DNA of 64,000 nucleotides from an uncultured Porphyromonadaceae bacterium (GTDB taxonomy: Bacteria; Bacteroidota; Bacteroidia; Bacteroidales; Barnesiellaceae_A): the NCBI GenBank assembly GCA_900538705.1, contig UPZG01000004.1, forward strand, positions 1-64,000. The letters are read 5' to 3'. The position numbers and the translations under genes were made by a program. Positions within the stretch are counted from its first letter, which is position 1, and each line of letters starts with the position of its first letter. Of this stretch, positions 15,880 to 25,243 are shown piece by piece. Below the pieces are notes generated by a model, which did not search any database, was not told the DNA's origin, and worked only from the letters and a program-made list of their open reading frames with translations.

Positions 15880-16377
15880 TTATTCGTCTTTCTCAATTCG
15901 GAATACTGCCGGTATTATGTCGTCATGAAATGCCTGCTGCTCTTCGGGGGTGGCAAAAGCATTGAAGGGGATATATAAAAAGGTGTATTTCCCGGTGTAA
16001 AGGAGGTAGGCATCGTGGGTCGTTATTATCTGTTTCACCTTGTCCCAATCTAAAACGTGCCTTTGCTTTTCATATGCAATGCAATCTATTCCATGCTTGT
16101 TGATGATAAGTGATTTCGGAACGATAGAGTATATACATTCAGGTAGTAAAGCGTAGTGATAATAGGCGAGGAAAAGCAACATGGGTGTAATGACAAAAAC
16201 GACCAGCAACAGTACAATGCCAAAACGCAGGTCGTAACATGTAGCTATGGTCAGGGCGGCGATTATCAACAGTGGTACACTCCACCAATCGCGCCCTATG
16301 CGACTACATAATAGCGCGAAATATCGGCTGCGCCGGATGCTGTATTCATGGGTTGTTATGGTTTCTGTTGCACTCAT
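15880..16377 (-). CDS. Small membrane protein with YcxB-like domain
   Basis: 165 residues. Two adjacent transmembrane helices (WWSVPLLIIAALTIATCY and GIVLLLVVFVITPMLLFLAYY) follow a short N-terminal region, then a soluble region with the pattern of YcxB-like proteins: SLIINKHGIDCIAYEKQRHVLDWDKVKQI ... YLLYTGKYTFLYIPFNAFATPEEQQAF. The function of this family is unknown. It stands alone with its own promoter at 16423-16416. Confidence 0.6.
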   Translation of the reverse strand: MSATETITTHEYSIRRSRYFALLCSRIGRDWWSVPLLIIAALTIATCYDLRFGIVLLLVVFVITPMLLFLAYYHYALLPECIYSIVPKSLIINKHGIDCIAYEKQRHVLDWDKVKQIITTHDAYLLYTGKYTFLYIPFNAFATPEEQQAFHDDIIPAVFRIEKDE

Positions 16378-16415
16378 GGGTTTTATATTTGTGCTGTTTT
16401 CTGTTGTAGAGGGTA

Positions 16416-16423
16416 CAAACTTA
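16416..16423 (-). promoter_or_regulatory. -7 box of YcxB-like gene
   Basis: TAAGTTTG exact match, 38 bases upstream of the ATG at 16377. Confidence 0.5.
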
Positions 16424-16561
16424 TATAAAAAACGGAAATGATTTGTCGTATATGATATGATTGCAGGAGTATGGCCTCTTTTGTAGAAGTTATGATATTT
16501 TTTGAGAAATGATTGTACTCTGCGGGCGATGTGATACCTATCGAAACCGGAGGCCGCAAGG

Positions 16562-17188
16562 TTAGTCGGTTACCGCTTCTTTATGCGGGTTGTGCAGAAA
16601 GTCGTACATCAGCATTATCTCTTCGAGAGTTATTCGTTGGGTCGACAGTGGGGGAAGTGCATCTAAAGGAAAGAACCCTACATCCAATGTGTCGAAGGCG
16701 GTTTTAGGTGTGCCGCCTGAGATGGAGCAACGGATAAATATTTTGTAGATGTGGTGAGAAACGGGCGGATGATGGTGGCGGCTCATGTCGAGTATTGCCA
16801 GTAGTCGTACCGGAATGGCTTCGTAGCCGGTCTCTTCGTGTACCTCTTTGACGGCTACTTCGCTGGGCGAGAAGCCCACGTCGCCCCATCCACCAGGTAA
16901 CGACCACTTGCCATCTTCCTTTTCTCGCACCATTAAAATGCGTTCTTCCTCATCGAAGATGACTGCTCTTACATCTACCTTGGGCGTTAGATAGTCGGTG
17001 ATAGGTATGTAGCAAGTTGCTACGGTTTCTACCTCGGTATTTGTGAGTATGGCGGTGAGGCGGTTACTTAGGTCTAACAATTCGTCATATCGCTCTTTGT
17101 CATATTCGTTAAGGGCGTAGAATTGTCCGTTGCGGGCAATAGCTCTTATACGGTCGGCTATCTGTAAGAGATTGGCAGGCGTTTTCAT
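16562..17188 (-). CDS. Nudix hydrolase with N-terminal helical domain
   Basis: 208 residues from the ATG at 17188 (a TTG two codons upstream is less likely). The N-terminal 60 residues are the helical Nudix_hydro_N type domain (LLQIADRIRAIARNGQFYALNEYDKERYDELLDLS). The catalytic domain has a Nudix box in GGWGDVGFSPSEVAVKEVHEETGY: the REVxEExG core is present as KEVHEETG, while the first Glu position is Phe, as is common when this N-domain is present. Such enzymes cleave nucleoside diphosphates linked to other moieties; the substrate cannot be read from sequence. It is the last gene of a four-gene minus-strand group, 42 bases after the DUF2490 gene. Confidence 0.82.
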   Translation of the reverse strand: MKTPANLLQIADRIRAIARNGQFYALNEYDKERYDELLDLSNRLTAILTNTEVETVATCYIPITDYLTPKVDVRAVIFDEEERILMVREKEDGKWSLPGGWGDVGFSPSEVAVKEVHEETGYEAIPVRLLAILDMSRHHHPPVSHHIYKIFIRCSISGGTPKTAFDTLDVGFFPLDALPPLSTQRITLEEIMLMYDFLHNPHKEAVTD

Positions 17189-17230
17189 GTGCAAGCAGGG
17201 GTGTCAGGATGTTGGCTAAAGGCAGTATGA

Positions 17231-17908
17231 TTATAAAGATACTTTATAGGCAAAGCAGATGTATGTGTTCCATTGTTTGGGTGTCGATAACCACATCTGT
17301 TCTTCGCGTATCTTAAATTCTACTTTGTTGCCTTTGTTTATAGCATAACTTACGCCGGCATTATACCACATGCGGTCGGCACGACCTTTGTTTTTCCCAT
17401 TGAGAGCCCAGAAAAACTCTACCTCGGCAAAGGGTTTCCATGCCGATGAGTTGATGTTGAAGTTACATCGTACACGTGGGCGTAGCCGGTTGTAAGGAGA
17501 GCTTTTGGTCAGTGTATAGGTCGACTCGTAGTGTACCGACCATGAAAGGCTTGTGGGGTGAAAGTAGAGGTCGCCACCCAAACCCAAGTGGTAGCGCAGC
17601 TTGTGGTAGTATTGATTGCCGCTGCTCAAATGATAAAAATAGTATCCTAAAAACTGGAATTTCAGATATTGTGGCATGATATCGACCTCGATTTTGCCAA
17701 TAGTCATGGCGCGCTCAAGTTGTGTGCCCAAAGTATAGATACTTTCTTGAAGCAAGAAGTTTGTGCGTCCCCAACGTTTTGAAACAGAGAGGTCGATGAT
17801 GCTACCCAAGCGTGCAGGCGGGTCGGCGGGTGTAGTTGTCGTTGCCTCGGCATGTACCGCAGGTATAAGTAGCAGGCAGCCCAGCACAAGGCAGAAGAAT
17901 CTTTTCAT
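17231..17908 (-). CDS. DUF2490 outer-membrane beta-barrel-like protein
   Basis: 225 residues with a signal peptide (MKRFFCLVLGCLLLIPAVHA). The remainder is alternating amphipathic beta strands rich in aromatic residues (KFQFLGYYFYHLSSGNQYYHKLRYH; PFAEVEFFWALNG), ending in a strand with YICFAYKVSL, as outer-membrane barrels do. This is the DUF2490 pattern; the function is unknown. It starts three bases after the rlmH stop, so it is cotranscribed with that gene. Confidence 0.7.
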   Translation of the reverse strand: MKRFFCLVLGCLLLIPAVHAEATTTTPADPPARLGSIIDLSVSKRWGRTNFLLQESIYTLGTQLERAMTIGKIEVDIMPQYLKFQFLGYYFYHLSSGNQYYHKLRYHLGLGGDLYFHPTSLSWSVHYESTYTLTKSSPYNRLRPRVRCNFNINSSAWKPFAEVEFFWALNGKNKGRADRMWYNAGVSYAINKGNKVEFKIREEQMWLSTPKQWNTYICFAYKVSL

Positions 17909-17911
17909 AGT

Positions 17912-18385
17912 CTATTCGTGATGATATGGTTCGTTATTGAGAATTGTCATGGCACGGTAGAGTTGTTCTGTAAAAAACAATCTTACCATTTGGTGCGAGA
18001 AGGTCATTTTTGAGAGTGACAACTTCTCTTGGCAACGGTCGTAGACTTCGGAAGAGAAGCCGTAAGGGCCTCCTATGACGAAAACAAGTCTGCGTACCGA
18101 GGTTTGTTGTTTATGGTCTATGTAGGAGGCAAATTGTGAGGAGGAATACTCTTTGCCGTGTTCGTCGAGCAGGACAATATAGTCGCCGGGTTGCAATGCT
18201 TTCAGTATGGCATCACCTTCGTGATTCTTTTGTTGCTCAGTGGTAAGGTTACGTGTATTTTTCAGCTCGGGGATGACGTACAATTCAAAGGGCATGTATC
18301 GTTTTATACGGGACACATACTCGTCGATACCTTCTATAAGATAAGGTTGCGCCGTTTTTCCTACAACAATGAGTACGATTTTCAT
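17912..18385 (-). CDS. rlmH: 23S rRNA pseudouridine-1915 N3-methyltransferase RlmH
   Basis: 157 residues, the standard RlmH length. SPOUT-class methyltransferase: MKIVLIVVGK start, LLDEHGKEYSS, the SAM-knot glycine motif VFVIGGPYGFS, and the C-terminal LSLSKMTFSHQMVRLFFTEQLYRA and NEPYHHE motifs. It methylates N3 of pseudouridine 1915 in helix 69 of 23S rRNA. The ATG at 18385 overlaps the upstream lipoprotein stop (ATGA), which implies coupled translation; longer in-frame starts upstream lie inside the lipoprotein gene and are rejected. Confidence 0.95.
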   Translation of the reverse strand: MKIVLIVVGKTAQPYLIEGIDEYVSRIKRYMPFELYVIPELKNTRNLTTEQQKNHEGDAILKALQPGDYIVLLDEHGKEYSSSQFASYIDHKQQTSVRRLVFVIGGPYGFSSEVYDRCQEKLSLSKMTFSHQMVRLFFTEQLYRAMTILNNEPYHHE

Positions 18386-19170
18386 TGCATGTTGCCTTGT
18401 CGGGTGAGATATATGGCATAATCGCGATTCTCTTGTGGAGTAATGCGTAGCGACTGTTCGGAGCATACGGCATCGTAGATAAGAGTATCGCCATTATAGA
18501 CGGTAAGTAGTGTGTGGGTGCGCGGGGTATAGCTGTACGTCCCTGTTATGGCTGTCGATGTGTTGGGGGCGATGGCCGAGAAGGTCCCGTTTGTATCATA
18601 TCCTATAATGGTACCTTCACTGGCTGTGAAGGGCGCATAACCATCGATGTAGGAGATGAGCCAATTACCACCGGTTATGCCGGGAGTGGAGGCGGAGGTC
18701 AGAAAGGCTGTAATGGTTACATTGTCGCTATATTCCAACGAGAGATACAGTGACTTTGCATCCAGCGTCTCTATGTGCAACGGGTGGCTTGTAATGAGGT
18801 CGACCAGCGTTTCATCGATGCCTTGTGGATCGGCATTGGGTAGTAACGAGTACTCTTTCATCTCTAACTTAAGCTGTGCTACATCTATTGAGAATTTGCC
18901 TTCGGCCAGCATAGTGCCTTCGCCGGCCAGTGTAAACAACATGTCGTCATAGAGCGATACGGTAAAATTGCCATCGAGTGTGGTTGTTGTAGTGTGTGTG
19001 CCTGTGCCTACTTGAGTAGCTGTATCGTAACTTTTTATGACCCATGTGCCGGGAAGAAATTCCAGTGACACGTTCTTCTCTTTTTGGCTGTTGCTGTTTT
19101 CATTGTCGCAACTGCTGCACAGCAACAACAACAGCAGAATAATAGGAATGCCGTAAAAAGAATGTTTCAT
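18382..19170 (-). CDS. Putative lipoprotein of unknown function
   Basis: 262 residues. The lipoprotein signal ends in LLCSSC (Cys at 21). The mature region contains two similar lipocalin-like halves: GTWVIKSYD ... GNFTVSLYDDMLFTLAGEGTM in the first and GNWLISYIDGY ... DTNGTFSAIAPNTSTAITGTYSYTPRTHTLLTVY in the second. This two-fold pattern suggests a duplicated lipocalin-like beta barrel; no ligand can be named. It heads the rlmH operon, with a promoter box at 19212-19205. Confidence 0.65.
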   Translation of the reverse strand: MKHSFYGIPIILLLLLLCSSCDNENSNSQKEKNVSLEFLPGTWVIKSYDTATQVGTGTHTTTTTLDGNFTVSLYDDMLFTLAGEGTMLAEGKFSIDVAQLKLEMKEYSLLPNADPQGIDETLVDLITSHPLHIETLDAKSLYLSLEYSDNVTITAFLTSASTPGITGGNWLISYIDGYAPFTASEGTIIGYDTNGTFSAIAPNTSTAITGTYSYTPRTHTLLTVYNGDTLIYDAVCSEQSLRITPQENRDYAIYLTRQGNMQ

Positions 19171-19204
19171 AAAATGTGCTGTGTGTAGATGTGATTCTGA
19201 GTCG

Positions 19205-19212
19205 CAAAGATA
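19205..19212 (-). promoter_or_regulatory. -7 box of lipoprotein-rlmH-DUF2490-Nudix operon
   Basis: TATCTTTG exact match, 34 bases upstream of the ATG at 19170. Confidence 0.6.
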
Positions 19213-19431
19213 GTGTAAGCGGCGGGTAGAAACAAATAATAACGGTATGATTTTTGTACGCAGTTGCCTCTCGCTACAGTTTCCATGGCAGTCTGAGTGA
19301 TGTGAGGCCTATTTGAGCCTGAGGCAAGTGCATGGTCGACAGGTGAGGTCGTTATAGGAGCCTGTTGCATTGTGCCATATATGGTGCCTATTTGTTTTGC
19401 CGCTTTTCTTTGCCTGCACCGTATTTTTCAG
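19213..19431. other. Divergent intergenic region, little recognised
   Basis: Separates the rlmH operon and purL promoters. It holds a 10-base palindrome CCATATATGG near 19377 and no credible ORF. Confidence 0.4.
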
Positions 19432-19439
19432 TACCTTTG
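19432..19439 (+). promoter_or_regulatory. -7 box of purL
   Basis: TACCTTTG exact match, with TTTG at 19409-19412 placed about 19 bases upstream as the -33 element. Confidence 0.65.
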
Positions 19440-19453
19440 CAGACATAACAAAC

Positions 19454-19474
19454 AACGTTCGCAAGGCGAAAGTT
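19454..19474 (+). promoter_or_regulatory. Possible purL operator (inverted repeat at transcript start)
   Basis: AAC-g-TTCGC-aag-GCGAA-a-GTT: 5-bp arms with 3-bp flanking arms, 15 bases after the -7 box. It could be a repressor site or a small RNA hairpin. Confidence 0.35.
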
Positions 19475-19499
19475 AACAATACTATAATACTGTAACAGA

Positions 19500-22400
19500 A
19501 TGGTTTTCTTTTTTAAGACAAGTAGCGGGGCTGTAATAGCAGTGGAGGCTGACCACTCGTTTGCACCCGAAGAGAGCGAAAAATTGTTGTGGCTTTTCGG
19601 TAATGCCACTCAAATGCCCGAGACCTCCCTCGCCGGATGGTTCGTAGGCCCTCGCAAGGAGATGATTACCCCGTGGAGTACCAATGCCGTGGAGATAACC
19701 CAGAATATGGGACTTTCCGGAATAAGCCGTATCGAAGAGTTTTTCCCGGTGGCCAGCGGCGATGCTACATACGACAAGATGTTGCAAAGGCTGTATGATG
19801 GTATCGATGGCGATGTGTTCAGAATAGACAAACGTCCCGACCCCATTGTGTACATTGATGATATAGAGGCTTATAACCGCCAAGAGGGTTTGGCCTTGAG
19901 TCCCGATGAGGTAGAATATCTGCAACAGCTCAGCGCGAAGATAGGGCGACCTCTTACCGATAGCGAAGTCTTTGGTTTTTCACAGGTAAACTCGGAACAC
20001 TGCCGTCATAAAATTTTCAACGGCGTTTTCATCATCGACGGGGTAGAGCAAGAGAGCTCGCTGTTTAAGCTGATAAAGAAAACTTCAGAATATAATCCCA
20101 ATAAACTTGTTTCGGCCTATAAAGATAATGTGGCCTTTATAGAGGGTCCTGTCGTTGAGCAATTTGCTCCTGTAAACCCCGAGACGGCCGATTATTTTGC
20201 GGTTCGAGACATAAAGACTGTCATTTCACTCAAAGCCGAGACGCACAATTTTCCCACTACCGTCGAGCCGTTCAATGGCGCTGCAACCGGTACAGGTGGT
20301 GAGATACGCGACCGTCTGGGTGGAGGCAAGGCCAGTCTGCCTATCGCGGGTACAGCCGTGTATATGACTTCATACCCACGCACCGAAGCCGGCCGCGAAT
20401 GGGAAGAGAATGCTATACCGCCACGCCCATGGCTTTACCAAACCCCCGAAGAGATACTTATAAAAGCCTCTAACGGAGCATCCGATTTCGGTAACAAGTT
20501 TGGGCAACCTCTTATCTGCGGTTCGCTCCTTACGTTTGAGCATGCCGAGAACGGCAAGAAATATGCCTACGACAAGGTGATAATGTTGGCCGGAGGCGTT
20601 GGTTTTGCCACCATGCGCGATGCTATTAAAGGTACGCCTGTTCCTGGCGAGAAAGTTGTGGTGCTGGGTGGCGACAACTATCGCATAGGTATGGGTGGCG
20701 GTGCCGTATCGTCGGTAGAGACTGGCGAGTATGCCAATGCCATAGAGCTGAATGCCGTGCAACGTGCCAATCCCGAGATGCAGAAGCGTGTGTCGAATGT
20801 TATACGTGCCCTTGCCGAGAGCGAAAACAATCCGATAGTTTCTATTCACGACCACGGCGCCGGTGGACACTTGAATGCCCTCTCGGAATTGGTAGAGGCT
20901 ACCGGCGGTAAGATAGAGATGGATGCCCTCCCCATAGGCGACCCCACCTTGTCGGCCAAAGAGATTGTGGGTAACGAGAGCCAGGAGCGCATGGGTATGG
21001 TGATTGAAGAGAAGGATATAGAACGTGTCCGTCGCATTGCCGACCGTGAACGCTCGCCCATGTATGTCGTAGGAGAGACTACCGGCGACCACCGCTTCGT
21101 TTTTGAGCAGGCCGACGGTGTGCGTCCCATAGACCTTGCCATGGACGATATGTTCGGCAAGACACCGCGTACTTACATGCACGACCATACCGTGACAGAA
21201 AGTTACGAAGGCGTAACTTACGATGTGCGCAATTTGGATGAATATATTGAGCAGGTATTGCAGCTCGAAGCGGTTGCCTGCAAAGATTGGCTCACAAATA
21301 AAGTAGACCGTTCGGTGACGGGTAAGATTGCCCGCCAGCAATGCCAGGGTGTCATACAATTGCCATTGAGCGACTGTGGTGTGGTAGCACTCGACTATCG
21401 CGGCCATGCCGGTATAGCTACTTCGATAGGTCATGCTCCGCAAGCAGCCATGATAGACCCGGCAGCTGGCTCGGTGCTTGCCGTGGCCGAGGCTCTGACC
21501 AATATCGTATGGGCTCCATTGGCCGAGGGTCTCGACAGTGTTTCGTTGAGTGCCAACTGGATGTGGCCTTGCAAAAATGAGGGTGAGGACGCTCGCCTTT
21601 ATAAAGCCGTAGAGGCTTGCAGCGACTTTGTATGTGAGTTGGGTATAAATATTCCCACCGGAAAAGACAGTCTCTCCATGACACAAAAGTATGGCGAGGA
21701 CAAGGTATATGCTCCCGGTACGGTTATCATTTCGGCAGGTGCCGAGGTTGCCGACGTACGTCGCGTGGTTTCGCCGGTGCTGCAGCCTGTAGCCGACAGC
21801 TCGATATATTACATCGACTTCTCGTTCGATACGTTGAAGTTGGGTGGTTCGGCATTTGCTCAATCGTTGGGACGGGTAGGCGACGAATGCCCGACGGTAC
21901 GCGATACGGAGTATTTTGTAAGTGCGTTCAATGCCGTGCAGAAGCTCATCAAGCATGGCCTTGTATTGGCCGGTCATGATATTTCGGCCGGCGGTATTAT
22001 CACTACCTTGCTCGAGATGTGTTTTGCCAATACCGAGGGCGGTATGGAAATCAATTTCGACGCTCTGCCCGAGAAAGATTTGATAAAAATACTCTTTGCC
22101 GAAAATCCCGGTGTCGTCATGCAGACAGCCGACCCCAAAGCCTTCGAGAAGGTGCTGCGCGAAGCCGGCGTAGGCTTCTTGTGCATAGGTAAGCCCGCCG
22201 AGGAGCGACACATTATGGTGGAAAAAGAGGGTGCGCAATACCAGTTTATCATAGACCACCTGCGTGACGTGTGGTACGAATCGTCTTATCTGCTCGACCG
22301 CAAGCAGAGCGGTGAGGCTTGTGCCACAGCCCGTTTCAATAACTACAAGGAGCAGCCTTTGCAAATAGAGTTGCCCGCAGCCTTCACCGGTAAGTTGGCA

Positions 22401-23195
22401 GCCTATGGCATCTCGGCCGACCGTCGCCAGCCCTCGGGCGTCAAGGCAGCCATTATCAGGGAGAAGGGTGTCAACGGAGACCGCGAGATGGCATATTCGC
22501 TCTATCTGGCCGGTTTCGATGTAAAAGACGTACACATGACCGACCTGATAAGCGGCCGCGAGACGCTCGACGATGTAAATATGATAGTATATTGCGGCGG
22601 CTTCTCCAACAGCGACGTTCTGGGTTCGGCCAAAGGTTGGGCAGGAGCTTTCTTGTATAACGAGAAAGCCCGCACGGCTCTGAAACGTTTCTATGAGCGC
22701 GAAGATACCCTGTCGCTCGGTATATGCAACGGTTGCCAGCTGATGGTAGAGTTGGGCTTGCTTACCCCCGACCATGCCGAGAAACCCCGCATGTGCCACA
22801 ACGACTCGCATAAGTTCGAGAGCAACTTCATCAGCCTCGCCATCCCCGAGAACAACTCGGTGATGTTCGGCTCGCTGTCGGGCAGCAAGTTGGGCATTTG
22901 GGTAGCTCATGGCGAGGGCAAGTTCAGCTTCCCGTACGAGACGTCACGTTATAACGTGATAGCCCGTTATGCCTACGACGCCTATCCCGCCAACCCCAAC
23001 GGTTCGCCCGAGGGCATTGCTGGTATAGCTTCGGCCGATGGCCGCCATTTGGCCATGATGCCTCACCTCGAACGTGCCATATTCCCGTGGCAATGCGCCT
23101 ATTATCCCGAAGAGCGCCGTCTTAGCGACGAAGTGACTCCGTGGATAGAGGCCTTTGTGAATGCCCGCAAGTGGGTAGAAGAGCACAAGCATTAA
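19500..23195 (+). CDS. purL: Phosphoribosylformylglycinamidine synthase (large, fused form)
   Basis: 1231 residues. The fourth step of purine synthesis: FGAR + ATP + Gln to FGAM. Order: N-terminal PurS-like region, linker helical domain, first AIRS-type half with the NSEHCRHKIFNG signature (near 165-176) and ETHNFPTTVEPFNGAATGTGGEIRD, the second AIRS-type half, and a class I glutaminase domain with nucleophile Cys in SLGICNGCQLMVELG and HGEGKF near the end. This single-chain form matches the gamma-proteobacterial type instead of the split PurS/PurQ/PurL set. It is monocistronic between its own promoter and terminator (23299-23339). A long antisense frame at 20370-22910 is an artefact of codon bias. 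Confidence 0.97.
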   Translation: MVFFFKTSSGAVIAVEADHSFAPEESEKLLWLFGNATQMPETSLAGWFVGPRKEMITPWSTNAVEITQNMGLSGISRIEEFFPVASGDATYDKMLQRLYDGIDGDVFRIDKRPDPIVYIDDIEAYNRQEGLALSPDEVEYLQQLSAKIGRPLTDSEVFGFSQVNSEHCRHKIFNGVFIIDGVEQESSLFKLIKKTSEYNPNKLVSAYKDNVAFIEGPVVEQFAPVNPETADYFAVRDIKTVISLKAETHNFPTTVEPFNGAATGTGGEIRDRLGGGKASLPIAGTAVYMTSYPRTEAGREWEENAIPPRPWLYQTPEEILIKASNGASDFGNKFGQPLICGSLLTFEHAENGKKYAYDKVIMLAGGVGFATMRDAIKGTPVPGEKVVVLGGDNYRIGMGGGAVSSVETGEYANAIELNAVQRANPEMQKRVSNVIRALAESENNPIVSIHDHGAGGHLNALSELVEATGGKIEMDALPIGDPTLSAKEIVGNESQERMGMVIEEKDIERVRRIADRERSPMYVVGETTGDHRFVFEQADGVRPIDLAMDDMFGKTPRTYMHDHTVTESYEGVTYDVRNLDEYIEQVLQLEAVACKDWLTNKVDRSVTGKIARQQCQGVIQLPLSDCGVVALDYRGHAGIATSIGHAPQAAMIDPAAGSVLAVAEALTNIVWAPLAEGLDSVSLSANWMWPCKNEGEDARLYKAVEACSDFVCELGINIPTGKDSLSMTQKYGEDKVYAPGTVIISAGAEVADVRRVVSPVLQPVADSSIYYIDFSFDTLKLGGSAFAQSLGRVGDECPTVRDTEYFVSAFNAVQKLIKHGLVLAGHDISAGGIITTLLEMCFANTEGGMEINFDALPEKDLIKILFAENPGVVMQTADPKAFEKVLREAGVGFLCIGKPAEERHIMVEKEGAQYQFIIDHLRDVWYESSYLLDRKQSGEACATARFNNYKEQPLQIELPAAFTGKLAAYGISADRRQPSGVKAAIIREKGVNGDREMAYSLYLAGFDVKDVHMTDLISGRETLDDVNMIVYCGGFSNSDVLGSAKGWAGAFLYNEKARTALKRFYEREDTLSLGICNGCQLMVELGLLTPDHAEKPRMCHNDSHKFESNFISLAIPENNSVMFGSLSGSKLGIWVAHGEGKFSFPYETSRYNVIARYAYDAYPANPNGSPEGIAGIASADGRHLAMMPHLERAIFPWQCAYYPEERRLSDEVTPWIEAFVNARKWVEEHKH

Positions 23196-23298
23196 GTGCG
23201 TTGAGCCGCAAGGCGATTGGCAAAACATGTCCGTGTCGCTATCGGTAACCCACAATTTGTTTGCTAACCGATAGTAACGATAGCCGAAAAAATGATAC

Positions 23299-23339
23299 GA
23301 AGCCGACCCAAGACTTTGAGGTCGGCTTCGCGTTTTTTT
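23299..23339 (+). terminator. Intrinsic terminator of purL
   Basis: GAAGCCGACC (23299-23308) pairs with GGTCGGCTTC (23320-23329), followed by seven T. Confidence 0.85.
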
Positions 23340-23371
23340 GTTTTCTCCCTTGACACGATGAAGTGTCTCAG

Positions 23372-23420
23372 AAAAAGAGGATGACCCCTTATTATAGCCG
23401 TTCGGCTTGGAGTCATCCTC
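23372..23420 (-). terminator. Intrinsic terminator of the BACON lipoprotein gene
   Basis: GAGGATGAC (23412-23420 read on minus) pairs with GTCATCCTC (23377-23385). An inner AGCCG/CGGCT hairpin lies in the loop, and five U follow on the minus strand. Confidence 0.75.
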
Positions 23421-23464
23421 CTTATGATTGTTTTTCCGGCTTTACGGAAGTACTCTGTATAAGA

Positions 23465-25243
23465 TTAGAATTTCTTCATGGCAACGATGTTATGGTCATG
23501 ATATTTATAACCATAAGAAATTCTATTATAATTAGAATTATAATAGTTAGCATCTATTGAGTTATATTCTGTGGAACTCCAAGTATTATTACTGTAGTAA
23601 TAAGGTATTTCAATACCATTATTGACTAATTCTTGTAATTCTCCTATGGCTGGTAGATACCATCCCGTAACACCATTTACATTCAGGTCGGTGACGGCTT
23701 TGAATGCCGGATAGAGTGTTTCATACCCCGGTATTTGTTGAATGATATTCGTATTGTACTCTCCATCTGTTTCCGAATTGGCGCCGGTCAATACCTCTTC
23801 TGTCGACCAAGCATATGTTCCTATATAGCCAAATATTTTACCATGATTTTGCCCGGTCAGAATACCCACAGTGCCGGTTACACCATCTACATTGTAGTCG
23901 TCTCCTACCATATAGCGACTTTGATATACGGTAATGGTTTTACTGCGAGCCGCAACAGATACGGTCAGTTCTGTTACGCGGTCTTCTCCTGTTTCATTGG
24001 GGAAAACACGTACAACCAAGTCGCTACCGCTCCACGTGTAGGTACACCAGTCGGCACTGCTTGTGACTGTATAATCACCGGTCGTATTTCCCGTATTTAC
24101 TATACGATAGCTGGGAATTCGTTCGAATTGCACCTCTTCGGCAGATAATACCACGTCGAAGCGCTCCTGTTTTACTTTCAGTTCAGCTTTGTTTGTTCCG
24201 TCTTTCGATGCCACTGTAACAATTGCTTCGCGAGGGGTTTCACCGTTGTTATCCGATGATGCGCTTACCGAAAGGGTATAGGAGCTTGTGCCGTAGCTGC
24301 TCTTATCGGTTACCCGTTCTTTGCCTTTGAAGCGTACTTGCTCGTTCATGCGGGCAAGCATATCTCCACCATAAAGGTTGAGTGTCGCTTGGCACCAATC
24401 GGCAGAGGAAGTAACTGACAAATCGTCATAATAGTAATTTGTCATGATTCCCAAGGACCTTACACTCCCCGCTGTGTATGGCAACGAAAGCGTATCTTGC
24501 GAAAGGCTAAGGTAAGGTTCGGCTCCGGCTTGGATGATAGAGATTTCTTGTATATTATAGTTGCCGTCCATTATTGATACGGTTGCTTCGCGTTGCGCAC
24601 CTTCGTTGGGTGTTACTGTTACAATGATACCGTCTGTCAGGAAGCTGTAGTCGAGAGTCGATGACGTATATACCTGGCACCAATCGGCAGAAGAAGAGAC
24701 TATGAATGGTACAATATTTTCGTTGTCGAACACGATGTTTTGGGACCCGCCTGCTTGTCCGAATTCCAGTACCTGCAACGGCAGCTTTATCGTCTCCGTG
24801 GGGTAGAACGGAGTTTGGTATTTTACATCTGCACCGATAATTTCGTTCATCGAGTTGACGGTGTAGCTGGTGACAAAGAGACGATAGAAGCCGTCATAAC
24901 TGTCGTAAGCCACATAACCGGTACCCGGAACCACTGCGGCTTTGTTGCTCCATCCATGCTTGGGAATGCGTGTCACATTGCCCAAACCCTTCATTTCGCC
25001 CAACGATACAAAATAACCGCCGCTGAAATTGTCGGCATCGTCGATGTAGAAATTGTCCAAATAGGTCCCTCTGTCATTCCGCATGGATAGCGTAATAGTC
25101 CCCTCAGGGTCGGGCACTTGTACGGTGGGGTCGCTGCCCGGGTCTGTACCCGGCGAGTCAATCTCCTCTTTGGTGCAGCTTGTGGCGGCCACGGCCATTG
25201 CGGCGATGGCAAGCCAAGAAAAATAAAAAGAAAGTTTTTTCAT
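23465..25243 (-). CDS. BACON-domain lipoprotein with C-terminal Lcl/DUF1566-like domain
   Basis: 592 residues from the ATG at 25243. The lipoprotein signal ends AAMAVAATSC. An N-terminal domain with NDRGTYLDNFYIDDADNF and SYDGFYRLFV resembles a DUF5036-type region. At least three BACON repeats follow, each carrying SSADWC (near residues 190, 275 and 395) and ending in motifs such as VSIIQAG, KVKQERF and VYQSRY. The C-terminal 110 residues contain GWYLPAIGELQEL and NTWSSTEYNS, the Lcl/DUF1566 pattern found in surface proteins. BACON domains are associated with carbohydrate or mucin binding at the surface; no enzyme motif is seen. The long leader RNA upstream is the notable point. Confidence 0.75.
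   Translation of the reverse strand: MKKLSFYFSWLAIAAMAVAATSCTKEEIDSPGTDPGSDPTVQVPDPEGTITLSMRNDRGTYLDNFYIDDADNFSGGYFVSLGEMKGLGNVTRIPKHGWSNKAAVVPGTGYVAYDSYDGFYRLFVTSYTVNSMNEIIGADVKYQTPFYPTETIKLPLQVLEFGQAGGSQNIVFDNENIVPFIVSSSADWCQVYTSSTLDYSFLTDGIIVTVTPNEGAQREATVSIMDGNYNIQEISIIQAGAEPYLSLSQDTLSLPYTAGSVRSLGIMTNYYYDDLSVTSSADWCQATLNLYGGDMLARMNEQVRFKGKERVTDKSSYGTSSYTLSVSASSDNNGETPREAIVTVASKDGTNKAELKVKQERFDVVLSAEEVQFERIPSYRIVNTGNTTGDYTVTSSADWCTYTWSGSDLVVRVFPNETGEDRVTELTVSVAARSKTITVYQSRYMVGDDYNVDGVTGTVGILTGQNHGKIFGYIGTYAWSTEEVLTGANSETDGEYNTNIIQQIPGYETLYPAFKAVTDLNVNGVTGWYLPAIGELQELVNNGIEIPYYYSNNTWSSTEYNSIDANYYNSNYNRISYGYKYHDHNIVAMKKF

Noticed and set aside
20370..22910. 846-codon open frame antisense to purL
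   Set aside because: It lies wholly inside a highly conserved gene, has low-complexity His/Tyr-rich composition with no motif, and is explained by the codon bias of purL.
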